Source: Chryseobacterium mulctrae
GTDB taxonomy: Bacteria; Bacteroidota; Bacteroidia; Flavobacteriales; Weeksellaceae
Assembly (NCBI RefSeq): GCF_006175945.1
Contig: NZ_VAJL01000001.1
Span: 2,418,001 to 2,482,000 of the forward strand
Length of the DNA stretch: 64,000 nt
Direction of reading: 5' to 3'
Shown: positions 16,371 to 24,520 of the stretch, piece after piece
Layout of the letters: every line of letters starts with the position of its first letter
How positions within the stretch are numbered: the first letter of the stretch is position 1
The notes under the pieces: generated by a model
Told to the model about the DNA's origin: nothing
Database searches by the model: none
What the model saw: the letters and a program-made list of their open reading frames with translations, nothing else
Made by a program: the position numbers and the translations under genes

Positions 16371-17780
16371 CTAAGTTGGGTTTTCTTCCTTCTGAGTACC
16401 GTAAATCGTAGGAAAACGCATTTGTACAGTAGTTCCCTGATTTTCGTGTGAGCTTACCAAAAGTTCGCCGTTGTGCATTCTCACAATATTTCTGGCAAGA
16501 GGAAGACCGATGCCGTAACCTTCATAATTTCTGGTATTCGAAGCGCGGAAAAAAGGATCGTAGATTTTATTCATTTCAGACTCCGGAATACCGATTCCGT
16601 TGTCTTTGATGATGATGTAAAGATCTGTATCTGTTGCTCCTAAAGAAACTTTTACCTGTTGATGATTAGAATATTTACAGCCGTTATTGATGATATTGGC
16701 AACTGCCAAATGAAGAAGCTGCTCATTACCCTGAACTTTCAGTTTTTTAGGATTATCGGGAAGCATGCTGATGTCAAGATAAATATTATTTCGGGAATCT
16801 ATTCTTCTTAAAGTCTCGATAACATCCCATAAAAGCTGGTCAATTCTTACTTTATCGATTTTTTGAATTCTGCCGTCAAATCCGGTTTGTGCAATCAGTA
16901 AAAGCGCTTTTATTTTTTTATCAAGCTTTTCGGCTTCATCCAAAATGATTTCGAGCGTTTCTTTATATTCTTCTGCCGTTCGGTTGATAGAAAGTGCAAC
17001 ATCAGCTTCGCCCATAATCGAAGTAAGCGGTGTTCTGAGTTCGTGCGAAACATTTCCAATCAGGTGATTTTGAGTTTCAAAAGAAGTCTCAATTCTTGTC
17101 AACATCGTGTTGAAGGTTTCAACCAATTCATTTAATTCTTTGTTATCCGGTTGAGGTTCAAGTCTTAAATGTAAATTTTCAGAGCTGATTTCTTTTACTT
17201 TTCCAGTGATTTTTAAAATTGGTTTGAATAAAGTTTTAGAAAGATAAAAAGAGAAAATCATGCTGAAAAATATCGAAAGGATCATACATGTGATCAGCGT
17301 TCTTTTTAAAAAACCAAGATAATGAACCACGTAATGGTTTTTTGCCGAAGCAATCGCGATGTAATCTTTGTTTTGATATTTAAAAGTCTGACCGATATAA
17401 TAAAATTCAGAATCGTTGTAATTGGCTTCTCCAGATCTGATGATATTTTTAAAAAACGTATCGGGAATATGTACTTCGTGCGAAATTTTTTTGAAATTTG
17501 AATCTGTAGGAATTGCAAAAACATAGTCTCTTTCCATCGGAAGTTCTTCGTCATTTCTGCTGTTGAGAATGTAATTTTCGGGAAGGTCAAGATGTTCTTT
17601 GCTTTTTTCAATCTGCACAATCGTTGTGGTACGGATTTTCAGCAATTCATAAAACCTCTGATGCGAAAAATTAACAATAGAAAAGTACACCGATCCACCA
17701 AAAATCAGAATAACGGTTGTAAAAACAACCATCAAAAGAACCATCGTTTTGGTTTGATTGGTAATGACTTTATTAAACAT
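16371..17780 (-). CDS. Sensor histidine kinase (HAMP, HisKA, HATPase)
   Basis: A 469-residue membrane kinase. Two membrane helices at about 13-35 and 162-183 enclose a periplasmic sensor domain of about 125 residues. A HAMP linker follows, then the phosphoacceptor box NVSHELRTPLTSIMGE at about 242-257, and the ATPase domain with NIINNGCKYS, DNGIGIP and GYGIGLPLARNI. The start is 3 bases after the stop of the response-regulator gene, so the pair is translationally coupled. The signal is unknown. Confidence 0.95.
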   Translation of the reverse strand: MFNKVITNQTKTMVLLMVVFTTVILIFGGSVYFSIVNFSHQRFYELLKIRTTTIVQIEKSKEHLDLPENYILNSRNDEELPMERDYVFAIPTDSNFKKISHEVHIPDTFFKNIIRSGEANYNDSEFYYIGQTFKYQNKDYIAIASAKNHYVVHYLGFLKRTLITCMILSIFFSMIFSFYLSKTLFKPILKITGKVKEISSENLHLRLEPQPDNKELNELVETFNTMLTRIETSFETQNHLIGNVSHELRTPLTSIMGEADVALSINRTAEEYKETLEIILDEAEKLDKKIKALLLIAQTGFDGRIQKIDKVRIDQLLWDVIETLRRIDSRNNIYLDISMLPDNPKKLKVQGNEQLLHLAVANIINNGCKYSNHQQVKVSLGATDTDLYIIIKDNGIGIPESEMNKIYDPFFRASNTRNYEGYGIGLPLARNIVRMHNGELLVSSHENQGTTVQMRFPTIYGTQKEENPT

Positions 17781-17783
17781 TTT

Positions 17784-18491
17784 CTAAGGTTTTTTTAAAA
17801 CATATCCCATTCCGATTACCGTATGAATGAGTTTGCTGTCTTCCTGATTATCTATTTTTTTTCGTAAATAATTGACATAAACATCCACAACATTGGTTCC
17901 CAATTCGTAGTTGACACCCCAAACTGCATCTAAAATCTCAGCTCTTGAGATCACTTTTTCAGGATTATTGAGGAAGTACATCAGAAGTTTGTATTCTGTA
18001 GAAGTTAAAGAAACCTCTTCACCTGCTCGAATTACTTTTTTGGTGTAATCATTCACGATTAAATCTGAAATCTGAAAAACATGCTCGTTATCGATTTCGT
18101 TTTCAGTTGCATCTGGAGTGTTTATCGGGTTACTTCTTCGAAGAAGAGATTTTACTCGAGCAACCAATTCGATGAATTTAAAAGGCTTTACAAGGTAATC
18201 GTCACCGCCGTTTTCTAATCCTAAAACAATATTTTCGGAAGTTCCCAATGCGGTTAAAAAAAGAATAGGAACGTTTTTATTGGTTTTTCTGATCTCTTTG
18301 CAGACATCCAGTCCGTTCATTTCGGGCAACATAATATCGAGAATGACCAAATCGAAATCATTTTCCTGCACCAGATTGACACCGGTGCGACCATCAAATG
18401 CTACAGAAATTTCATATCCTTTCTCCTGAAGTCCTTTTTTAATAAAAGAGACTACGCTGGTTTCATCCTCAATCAGAACAATTTTTTTCAT
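17784..18491 (-). CDS. OmpR/PhoB family response regulator
   Basis: A 235-residue regulator paired with the kinase downstream. The receiver domain has the acidic pair in LIEDE, phospho-acceptor Asp in LVILDIMLPEMNG at about residue 52, the Thr in LFLTALG and the Lys in DYLVKPF. The C-terminal winged-helix domain includes SLTSTEYKLLMYFLNNP, SRAEILDAVWG and VDVYVNYLRKKID. All phosphotransfer residues are intact. Targets are not evident from the window. Confidence 0.96.
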   Translation of the reverse strand: MKKIVLIEDETSVVSFIKKGLQEKGYEISVAFDGRTGVNLVQENDFDLVILDIMLPEMNGLDVCKEIRKTNKNVPILFLTALGTSENIVLGLENGGDDYLVKPFKFIELVARVKSLLRRSNPINTPDATENEIDNEHVFQISDLIVNDYTKKVIRAGEEVSLTSTEYKLLMYFLNNPEKVISRAEILDAVWGVNYELGTNVVDVYVNYLRKKIDNQEDSKLIHTVIGMGYVLKKP

Positions 18492-18569
18492 AAAAAGTAG
18501 TGAACTTCACAAAAATAGGAAAAAGATAATAAACGGAAAATTCTGTTTTTTGATTTCAATTCAACAAAA

Positions 18570-18592
18570 AAGACGAATGTAAAATTCGCCTT
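18570..18592 (-). terminator. Terminator of the leftward six-gene cluster
   Basis: On the minus strand AAGGCGAAT-TTTAC-ATTCGTCTT followed by TTTTG. It lies about 50 bases after the last stop codon (18642). Confidence 0.8.
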
Positions 18593-18641
18593 GAGTAATA
18601 TATGGAATGTGTTTTTAGTTTTTCTAAATTATTTGGATATT

Positions 18642-19250
18642 TTATGGTTGCTTTAATTTTATTGCTTCCATTTTTTTTGTTAAATAATTTGGAAGTCCTT
18701 TGTCATCATACCTTGCAAATCTGAAACTTTTGCTGATTTTTTCTTTATCAATACTCCATCCATAATTTGAAACTAAATCTAAAGCATCCTCAGAACTTAA
18801 GTTGTTTTTGTTAAAAGAATGATTTACTTCGTCAAAAGTCCAGTTGTTAATTATGTTTTTTGAGATTGGGCAAATGTCAATTACTTTATCTTTATAATAT
18901 AAGACAGATAAATAAATAATATTTCCATCTTCCGTTTCTGAATTTTGTGTAGATATGAGACTTGATTTCTCTATTTTATCTCCTTTATAACTAGATGTAG
19001 AAGTTAAATAATCACTAGAAAATGTTGGTGATTGAGAATAATTCTTGTCATAACTTGTTTGATAAGATGAAGAATAACTCGATCCACTTGATGAATAGCT
19101 TCTTCCAGAATTATAACTTCTGGTATGTGGTTTTACATAGGTTCCATCTTTTCTTGTATACCCTTTTACGCTTGTAGTTCTTCGTTGTGCTCCAAATTGA
19201 GTCAAAAAAGAAAATGAAAAAATGACTAAAAGTAAAAATTTAAGTTTCAT
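18642..19250 (-). CDS. Secreted Ser/Tyr-rich protein with GYTRKDGTYV motif
   Basis: A 202-residue protein starting at ATG 19250 with a clear signal peptide (LKFLLLVIFSFSFLTQFGAQ). Mature protein begins with VKGYTRKDGTYVKPHTRS, a short motif found in many Bacteroidota cell-surface or periplasmic proteins, followed by a Ser/Tyr-rich linker of about 45 residues. The C-terminal domain of about 90 residues is unrecognised. A longer ORF upstream overlaps the neighbouring gene and lacks the signal peptide at its start, so I reject it. It is the last cistron of the six-gene leftward cluster. Confidence 0.75.
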   Translation of the reverse strand: MKLKFLLLVIFSFSFLTQFGAQRRTTSVKGYTRKDGTYVKPHTRSYNSGRSYSSSGSSYSSSYQTSYDKNYSQSPTFSSDYLTSTSSYKGDKIEKSSLISTQNSETEDGNIIYLSVLYYKDKVIDICPISKNIINNWTFDEVNHSFNKNNLSSEDALDLVSNYGWSIDKEKISKSFRFARYDDKGLPNYLTKKMEAIKLKQP

Positions 19251-19263
19251 AATTATTTTTTTA

Positions 19264-19545
19264 TTAATTACAATTTGAGCAATATGATCTGTCAACATAT
19301 TTTTTGCTTTTTCCGGTGTAATAATAGCACCCTCCTCTTTCTCCGACATATAAAGTACGTCCGTTGTATGTACAGTCTTGGCTTGCAGATACTGTTGCTG
19401 TTCTTTTCTTTTTGCTTTTTTTGCTTTTCTTTGTTGGTTTAACTGGTGAAAATTCGGTTTTAGTAATTGAATTTTCTTTGGCTAAAAAGTTAGCAGGTAA
19501 TAATAATCCTAAACCTAAAAGGCTTGTAAATAGTATTTTTTTCAT
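19264..19545 (-). CDS. Small cationic secreted protein with GGCYYY...KKYVDRSYC motif
   Basis: A 93-residue product with a signal peptide (about residues 1-22, LLGLGLLLPANFLA), a very basic linker (KPTKKSKKSKKKR), and a C-terminal Cys-rich module: CTYNGRTLYVGERGGCYYY followed by KKYVDRSYC. This module resembles the short GGxYY...YV...C repeat described as the PBCV-specific basic adaptor domain, also seen in bacteria. Four cysteines could form disulphides in the periplasm. It is 13 bases upstream of the next secreted gene. The function is unknown. Confidence 0.75.
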   Translation of the reverse strand: MKKILFTSLLGLGLLLPANFLAKENSITKTEFSPVKPTKKSKKSKKKRTATVSASQDCTYNGRTLYVGERGGCYYYTGKSKKYVDRSYCSNCN

Positions 19546-19565
19546 GGTTTTAATATTAATTTATT

Positions 19566-20636
19566 TTAGTTATAATTTTCTAATGTTTTCAGAAGTTCTG
19601 CCTTGTAATTATATATTTCATCCAGATTATTCAGTAAAATCTTTTCTCCGGCATCTTTTCCGTTATGGAATGTTTCGAGATATTTATTTGCGGTATTAAA
19701 GTGTAATCTGCAAAGAGGTTTTCGATTATTATCGTCCAGTAAAATCCCGAAATACGATAAAGTATCTCTGTAAGCAATCCTTGAAGAAGGAATTTTTTCT
19801 CTCAAAATTGCTTTCACGATCTGAAAACCTTCCAGCTCTTCTTCTGTAGTTACAATTTTAGAATCATTATTCTCGTCGATGGATTGAGATGTTTTTATAT
19901 CATCATCCTGCTTTTCAATCTGCTCATTAATGCTTAATGCAGATTTTAGTCTAAAGCTGATCGATTCATTAATAGAAGTTGTCAACGCTTTTTTGGCATA
20001 TTCTTTAAACGAAATCATTCGGTTTGCCGTTAAAGGTTTTTCAAAAAAACGGTTGACTAATAATTTGACCAATTCATCAGAAGGATTTTCAATCTCTTTT
20101 TCAAATTCTTTTCTGATGGCTTTGATGTATTTTAATGCTTCTGCAGAATCCAAAATACTTTCAAGATTGTAATCTTTTTTGGTGAAACTTTCCAGAATTT
20201 TAATCGAACTGTCTTTTATATCTTCAATATTGATGGTGAAAAAAGGCTTTTCATCCATAATATTTGGCTTTTCAAGATCTGTGTAGAAGTTGTAAACAAT
20301 TCCGTTGGTGAGAACTCCAAATCTCGTTTTCGAAACATGATAATATCTGTGAAGCTGAGAATTGTGTGCATCTGCACTTTCTTTCCAGTGTTTACATTCG
20401 ATAATAAAAATGGGCTCGTCATTATTTTTAATGACATAATCTACTTTTTCACCTTTCTTGGTTCCAATATCACAAACATGCTCCGGAACGACTTCTGTGG
20501 GATTGAAAATATCATAACCCAAAATTTGTATAAAAGGCATTACAAAAGCATTTTTAGTAGCTTCTTCTGTAGTGATCTGCTCTTTTAACCCAACTACTTT
20601 TTGATGTAATTGCTCAAGTTTAATTTTAAGATCCAT
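19566..20636 (-). CDS. Stand-alone type I restriction HsdR N-terminal (PD-(D/E)XK) domain protein
   Basis: A 356-residue protein whose N-terminal half matches the nuclease domain of type I restriction subunit R: PFIQILGYDIFNP near residue 30, the acidic residue in KVDYVI at about 66-71, and the catalytic core IFIIECKHW at about 77-85. No helicase motor follows, and no HsdM or HsdS is nearby, so this is not a complete restriction system. The C-terminal part (residues about 250-356) has a domain with RIAYRDTLSYFGILLDDN, probably a second small substrate domain. It starts 11 bases after the YegP-like gene. It may be a housekeeping or stress nuclease. Confidence 0.85.
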   Translation of the reverse strand: MDLKIKLEQLHQKVVGLKEQITTEEATKNAFVMPFIQILGYDIFNPTEVVPEHVCDIGTKKGEKVDYVIKNNDEPIFIIECKHWKESADAHNSQLHRYYHVSKTRFGVLTNGIVYNFYTDLEKPNIMDEKPFFTINIEDIKDSSIKILESFTKKDYNLESILDSAEALKYIKAIRKEFEKEIENPSDELVKLLVNRFFEKPLTANRMISFKEYAKKALTTSINESISFRLKSALSINEQIEKQDDDIKTSQSIDENNDSKIVTTEEELEGFQIVKAILREKIPSSRIAYRDTLSYFGILLDDNNRKPLCRLHFNTANKYLETFHNGKDAGEKILLNNLDEIYNYKAELLKTLENYN

Positions 20637-20647
20637 AATGGTGTTTT

Positions 20648-20980
20648 TTAAAGAGTTTCATCAATGATTTCAGCGGTTGGAGCATTGGTTTTTACAGAAT
20701 TAATTCCGATTTCCATGCTAGATTTTGAACTGTAATACTGACTTTTTCCAATGATTTCACCGTTTCTTGCTTTCAATACGAAGTAATCTTTTTCGTTTAC
20801 AGCAACTCTTCTGTCGTATCTTGAATCATCCTGTGAATTGATTCTTACAGATTCAATTCCTTTGTGGCAGTTTGCTTTTGTCGTGTAACCTTCGCTGGTT
20901 AAAATAATTTCACCGTTCCCGGCTTTCAGATTAAATTGATATTCATCATTTTTTCTTTTGCTGATCGTAAATTTTCCCAT
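20648..20980 (-). CDS. YegP family (DUF1508) protein, two repeats
   Basis: A 110-residue protein composed of two copies of the DUF1508 beta-beta-beta-alpha unit. The first is FNLKAGNGEIILTSEGY...GIESVRINS and the second FVLKARNGEIIGKSQYY...GINSVKTNA. Length matches E. coli YegP. The biochemical function is not known. It is 5 bases from the YidD-like gene upstream and 11 bases from the nuclease gene downstream, indicating a tight operon. Confidence 0.93.
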   Translation of the reverse strand: MGKFTISKRKNDEYQFNLKAGNGEIILTSEGYTTKANCHKGIESVRINSQDDSRYDRRVAVNEKDYFVLKARNGEIIGKSQYYSSKSSMEIGINSVKTNAPTAEIIDETL

Positions 20981-20985
20981 GATTG

Positions 20986-21270
20986 TTATTTTTTTATAAA
21001 TCTTTCTGAAATTTCTTTTTCATCAAGAATTTGATTGTTTAATAAAATGATTTGAAGTTTTCCTGTTATTGGGTTTTCAAAAATTTGAGCTCCTGATCTA
21101 CAATTTTCAAACCTATATTTAAGAGCTTTTAATCCTGAAATAATTCCTTTACTTATTGTTTCTTCATAAACATGTTTTGAACAACTTTTTCTGAAAATGC
21201 ACTTTCTTCTTTTTGGAGCAGGAATTATAAACCAATAAGATTTAATGATTAATAGTAGAAGATATTTCAT
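20986..21270 (-). CDS. YidD-like membrane protein insertion efficiency factor
   Basis: A 94-residue protein with the YidD layout: an N-terminal amphipathic or membrane segment (LLLLIIKSYWFIIPAPKR), then a Cys-containing core CIFRKSCSKHVYEET, SKGIISGLKALKYRFENC. It diverges from canonical YidD (CRFxPTCSxYA...) and keeps the three cysteines. YidD assists YidC-dependent membrane insertion in E. coli. Genomic context differs from the usual rnpA-yidD-yidC; rnpA lies elsewhere in this window (52231). The gene overlaps the upstream gene by 29 bases. Confidence 0.75.
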   Translation of the reverse strand: MKYLLLLIIKSYWFIIPAPKRRKCIFRKSCSKHVYEETISKGIISGLKALKYRFENCRSGAQIFENPITGKLQIILLNNQILDEKEISERFIKK

Positions 21271-21508
21271 TTGTTTCTTTTGTAAAAACAGCTACTTGAT
21301 AGGATGTCATATATCCGGGTTTTTGCTGACCGATTCCAAAACAACCTTCTACTGGTTGAATGTAAGTTGAAACACTTTCCAGTCTCAAATATTTCCAACC
21401 TAATTGAGATTGATCCTTTATTAAACTTTCTAATTGTTGAGCGATAATACTTGAACTTATGTTTTGTTGTTTTGCAGTTGCAACAAACGGGATTACTTTA
21501 TATTCCAT
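21242..21508 (-). CDS. Small DUF4177-like protein
   Basis: An 88-residue protein starting MEYKVIPFVA, with LESLIKDQSQLGWKYLRLE, the pattern of DUF4177-type small proteins (Tyr-Lys-Val start, leucine helix, then GW-plus-strand). It also has a Gly/Cys segment (EGCFGIGQQKPG). The function is unknown. It is the first cistron of the leftward six-gene cluster; its end overlaps the YidD-like gene by 29 bases. The promoter and palindromic operator at 21530-21574 lie just upstream. Confidence 0.75.
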   Translation of the reverse strand: MEYKVIPFVATAKQQNISSSIIAQQLESLIKDQSQLGWKYLRLESVSTYIQPVEGCFGIGQQKPGYMTSYQVAVFTKETNEISSTINH

Positions 21509-21529
21509 GATTGTTTTTGTTTAATACTC

Positions 21530-21574
21530 CAAAAGTATAAACCTTTCAAAACCAATCCTTACGGGAAACCGTAA
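21530..21574 (-). promoter_or_regulatory. Palindromic operator plus -7 element, site A (six-gene cluster)
   Basis: On the minus strand TTACGG-TTTC-CCGTAA (21574-21559) is a perfect 6+6 palindrome. Exactly 21 bases follow, then TACTTTTG (21537-21530), matching TAnnTTTG. The start codon of the 88-residue gene is 21 bases further. Two further sites with the same spacing lie at 22359-22403 and 24521-24565. Confidence 0.75.
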
Positions 21575-21580
21575 AACAAA

Positions 21581-21608
21581 AAACCTTTCAAAAAAAATTG
21601 AAAGGTTT
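21581..21608 (-). terminator. Terminator of the LuxR-type regulator gene
   Basis: Perfect 11-bp arms AAACCTTTCAA / TTGAAAGGTTT with a 6-base loop and a T-rich continuation on the minus strand. It separates the regulator gene from operator site A. Confidence 0.8.
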
Positions 21609-21629
21609 CGAATGGTTAATTAGAAGAAG

Positions 21630-22295
21630 TTATATAATTCCTAAGTCTTTGCAGAAGGCAACCAATTGCTCGTTGTTGCTTATTCCCAACTCTTCTTTCA
21701 AGGTATTGAGTTTTTTTTCAATACTGCTCAAACTGTTGGGTTTTATATTGTTGTTTTGTAGAAATACCGGAATATTTTTTTGTAAAACACCTTGAGAAAG
21801 TAAAGAAACTAAGGTAATATCATACGTTGTGAACTCATAATTATTCAGTTTTTTTACCTCCTGTTTAAGATCAAGTGAAAGATAATTTTCATTGTTATAA
21901 ACTGATGTAATTGCTTTTTTCAATTCTTTAGAATCGTGTCTTGCTTTTCGTACATAACCGTTTATTCCGTAATCATTAAAAAGAGAATCGATTATTCCGG
22001 ATTTGTGTTCAGCAGAAAATACAATAATTTTTAAATCAGGCTGCTCTTGTCGTATTGCCGAAATCAATTCACGGCCGTCTTTTAGTTTTTGGGGATGATG
22101 ATCTTCTTCATAATAAAGATCGGTGATGAGTAAATCATAAGGTTTTTTTTCACGAATGGCTTTTTGTGCCTTTGCCAATGCGTCATCACAATAATAGACA
22201 TACTCAAAATTATCAAAATTGAGGTCTTCTAAAGTTTTCTGTACTGAAAAATTGATGCTTTCGTGGTCTTCGGAAATTAGAATTTTTTTAAACAT
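21630..22295 (-). CDS. LuxR/NarL-type response regulator
   Basis: A 221-residue regulator paired with the kinase at 22306. Receiver domain: acidic pair Glu9-Asp10, phospho-acceptor Asp59 in LLITDLYY, Ser94 in IVFSAEH in place of Thr, and Lys117 in GYVRKARHD. The C-terminal domain (about 150-221) has the LuxR-type helix-turn-helix pattern LVSLLSQGVLQKNIPVFL...NSLSSIEKKLNTLKEELGI, although it is diverged. It probably activates promoters carrying the TACGG-N4-CCGTA palindrome, one of which lies upstream of this gene inside the kinase gene (inference). Confidence 0.9.
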   Translation of the reverse strand: MFKKILISEDHESINFSVQKTLEDLNFDNFEYVYYCDDALAKAQKAIREKKPYDLLITDLYYEEDHHPQKLKDGRELISAIRQEQPDLKIIVFSAEHKSGIIDSLFNDYGINGYVRKARHDSKELKKAITSVYNNENYLSLDLKQEVKKLNNYEFTTYDITLVSLLSQGVLQKNIPVFLQNNNIKPNSLSSIEKKLNTLKEELGISNNEQLVAFCKDLGII

Positions 22296-22305
22296 TGTTA
22301 TCTTT

Positions 22306-23940
22306 TTAAGAAACTGGAAATGAAATATTGACCTTCAATCCTTTTTCGGTTTTGGTTTCAAAAGTAATTTTTCCGTTGATGTTTTCTATACGGGAAACCG
22401 TATTTGATAAACCATTTTTAAAAATTAATTCATCAGAAATTCCAATTCCGTTATCAGCATAGTTGATGTTGATGAGGTTGTTTATTTTTTCAAACTTAAA
22501 AACAACGTTATTGGCTTCACTATGCTTTTTCATATTTACCAAAAGCTCACGGATAATCTGATAAATCTCCGTTTGAGTGGATTTTGTAACGTTTTCCCAA
22601 GTTTCTTCCTGATTTCCGACGGTAAAAGTATTGATCTCATCATTTTTAAAAGAAGCTACGAGTTTTGAAATTTTTTCATTGAATTTTTCATCATGAGAAT
22701 CAGTGTTTTCGTAGGAAATATCTCTGGATTTTTCATAAACAAATTCCAGTTCATCAAGCGCCTGTTCTTTATTGAAATCGTTTTGATTTTCAATTTTTGT
22801 CATCACCTGATAAATTCCGTTGGCTACTACGTCGTGTACTTTTTTGGATGTTTTAAGTTGTTGTTCTTTTAATTTGTTTTCGGATTCTAGTAGGAGTCTT
22901 TGTTTTCTTTTTCTATACCAAATGAATGTCCCTATTAATGCTAAAACTAAAAATACAATTCCTATAATTTGCTGAAAGTTTTTTGCTTTTAGCTCCTGAT
23001 TTGCTCGTTTTTGTTTTTCAACATCAAATTTTATGAGACCAAATCGTTGAAAATCATTGTTGCGCGAATTTTGGACACTGTCTTTTAGTGAAGCATATCT
23101 ACTAAAATTTTGTGAATATTCTTTAGAATCTAAAAGTATTATTTTGTTTAGAGCTTCTAATTGATCATCGGGATTTTTATTTTTCAGAGCAATTTTATAC
23201 ATTTCATTTATATAGAATAAAGATTTCTCAGGATTTTTTTTAAAATAAAAATCGGCTAAAGTGGCAAAGCTTGAAGTGATTTCTTTATTGTCTTTTTGTC
23301 GTATTCTGATTTGTAAAGCTTTTTCTAACTCAGGATATGCATCATAGAATGGGTTTTCTGAAAAATTAGCTTTTGCAAGGTTATTTAACGCACGAGCATA
23401 ATCTATACTGTCATTTGTTTGTAGGGCTATTTTAAAGTAAGATTTAGCAAGTTTATTATTTTTTTGCTCTAAATAGGTGTCTCCAATATTGTTATAAAAA
23501 GCTAATGAATCTGTCTTTTTCTGAGATTTTTTTATAGCAAGTTTATAATAATCAATTGCTTGTGAGTAGTTTTTTAAATTTTTAGATGCAATTGCGATAG
23601 AATTATAATTGCTGGATGCAATTTGTAATGCGATGCTGTCTTTTTTATTCTTTAAAAGTTTTTCTGCTTCTATAGAATTACCAATACTTGAATGGTAATC
23701 ACCTTTGTTGCATTCTATAATAGCAATATTTACAATTGCTCGGGCAGCTTCAGTATTGTTGTTTAGTAATTCTTCTTTAGCTCTAACATAGTAAACGTAA
23801 GCTGAATCTTCATTTGCAGAATCTCTAAACTTTACAGCTCTATTCAAATTGCTATTTTCTTGAGAAGAATTGTTTTCTGTTTTTTCCTTACAATTTATTA
23901 AAATCAATAAGGTGAATAAAAGTAATAAGAATTTTTTCAA
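22306..23940 (-). CDS. TPR-containing lipoprotein sensor histidine kinase
   Basis: A 544-residue kinase with a lipoprotein-type signal (LLLLFTLLILINC, Cys17). About 280 residues of tetratricopeptide-like repeats follow on the periplasmic side, then one membrane helix at 324-342, a coiled linker, the HisKA_3-like box KVHDVVANGIYQVM with phospho-acceptor His369, and an ATPase domain with ELLVNMKKHSEANN and DNGIGIS. The start codon is TTG at 23940; it begins a perfect signal peptide and no ATG is suitable. It lies 10 bases upstream of its regulator gene. The TPR part probably senses a protein or peptide ligand. Confidence 0.92.
   Translation of the reverse strand: MKKFLLLLFTLLILINCKEKTENNSSQENSNLNRAVKFRDSANEDSAYVYYVRAKEELLNNNTEAARAIVNIAIIECNKGDYHSSIGNSIEAEKLLKNKKDSIALQIASSNYNSIAIASKNLKNYSQAIDYYKLAIKKSQKKTDSLAFYNNIGDTYLEQKNNKLAKSYFKIALQTNDSIDYARALNNLAKANFSENPFYDAYPELEKALQIRIRQKDNKEITSSFATLADFYFKKNPEKSLFYINEMYKIALKNKNPDDQLEALNKIILLDSKEYSQNFSRYASLKDSVQNSRNNDFQRFGLIKFDVEKQKRANQELKAKNFQQIIGIVFLVLALIGTFIWYRKRKQRLLLESENKLKEQQLKTSKKVHDVVANGIYQVMTKIENQNDFNKEQALDELEFVYEKSRDISYENTDSHDEKFNEKISKLVASFKNDEINTFTVGNQEETWENVTKSTQTEIYQIIRELLVNMKKHSEANNVVFKFEKINNLININYADNGIGISDELIFKNGLSNTVSRIENINGKITFETKTEKGLKVNISFPVS
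22359..22403 (-). promoter_or_regulatory. Palindromic operator plus -7 element, site C (inside kinase gene)
   Basis: Minus strand ATACGG-TTTC-CCGTAT (22403-22388), then exactly 21 bases, then TACTTTTG (22366-22359). It lies in the last 100 bases of the kinase coding sequence, so it would drive the regulator gene starting at 22295 with a 5' leader of about 55 bases. Core and spacing equal sites A and B, which argues against chance although the sequence is also coding (Asn-Thr-Val-Ser-Arg-Ile). Confidence 0.65.
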
Positions 23941-23969
23941 GGTTAGTTTTTTCCGAAAATTACAAAAAA

Positions 23970-23992
23970 GAGAGTAATAATTAATTACTCTC
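23970..23992 (-). terminator. Terminator of the small gene 24006-24209
   Basis: GAGAGTAAT / ATTACTCTC with a 5-base loop; on the minus strand it runs into TTTTTTG. It lies upstream of the kinase start codon, so it insulates the kinase from the small gene. Confidence 0.75.
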
Positions 23993-24005
23993 TCAGTTTA
24001 TTGAA

Positions 24006-24209
24006 TTATGGATTTGTTGATGGGTCTGTAAATGGAGGTTTCTGTCCTGTGTTTCCACTTGTTCCTCCATCTTCACCTAATCCAGTTCCCGGAGTAGTTC
24101 CTCCTGAGTTTTGTACCGTTATAGGATCTTGGTTATTATTGGTGTTTGATGTATTTGCATTATTATTTCCGAATGCTAAACTTAATAGCATTAATATTAA
24201 TTGGATCAT
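24006..24209 (-). CDS. Small secreted Asn/Thr/Gly/Pro-rich peptide
   Basis: A 67-residue frame that starts with a hydrophobic segment (MIQLILMLLSLAFG) and continues with low-complexity, Asn-, Thr-, Gly- and Pro-rich sequence lacking charge except two acidic residues. I chose the ATG at 24209, preceded by AAAGGA, because it begins the hydrophobic segment; the longer frame to 24353 adds a Cys-containing stretch without signal character. It is followed by a good terminator, which supports its being transcribed. No family recognised. It lies between the kinase and operator site B. Confidence 0.5.
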   Translation of the reverse strand: MIQLILMLLSLAFGNNNANTSNTNNNQDPITVQNSGGTTPGTGLGEDGGTSGNTGQKPPFTDPSTNP

Positions 24210-24476
24210 TTCCTTTAAATTTTTGAAGTTGAAATTGTTTTTCTTCCTCTCGCAGATACTTTGATCTCGAGCTGTACACGTTAAATTTCGAAGCGCTTCT
24301 AAATTTTTGGGAAGTAAACCTTCAAAAACGGAAGAGAAACATCTGCTTCCCAACCCGGAGTTTTCTTCCGTTTTATCAGGTGATTTTAGAAATCAGTTTT
24401 GTAAATTTGTTTTTGTAATTGTTTGTTTTTCACTAATCTCTGATGCAAAGATGCAACGGAAATGAAGGCAGGGGTT

Positions 24477-24504
24477 AGAAAGTTTTTGGAAAGAATTTGG
24501 AAAG
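24477..24504. repeat. Three short direct repeats phased at 11 bases
   Basis: (A/G)GAAAG begins at 24477, 24488 and 24499, so the copies are exactly one helical turn apart. A TTTTTCC half-copy follows at 505-511 of the same kilobase (24505-24511). They lie 17 bases upstream of operator site B and could be an additional protein-binding array. Confidence 0.4.
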
Positions 24505-24520
24505 TTTTTCCAGTGATAGC

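Noticed and set aside
19566..20636. A complete type I restriction-modification system
   Set aside because: Only the nuclease-type N-terminal domain is encoded; there is no helicase motor, HsdM or HsdS in the neighbourhood.
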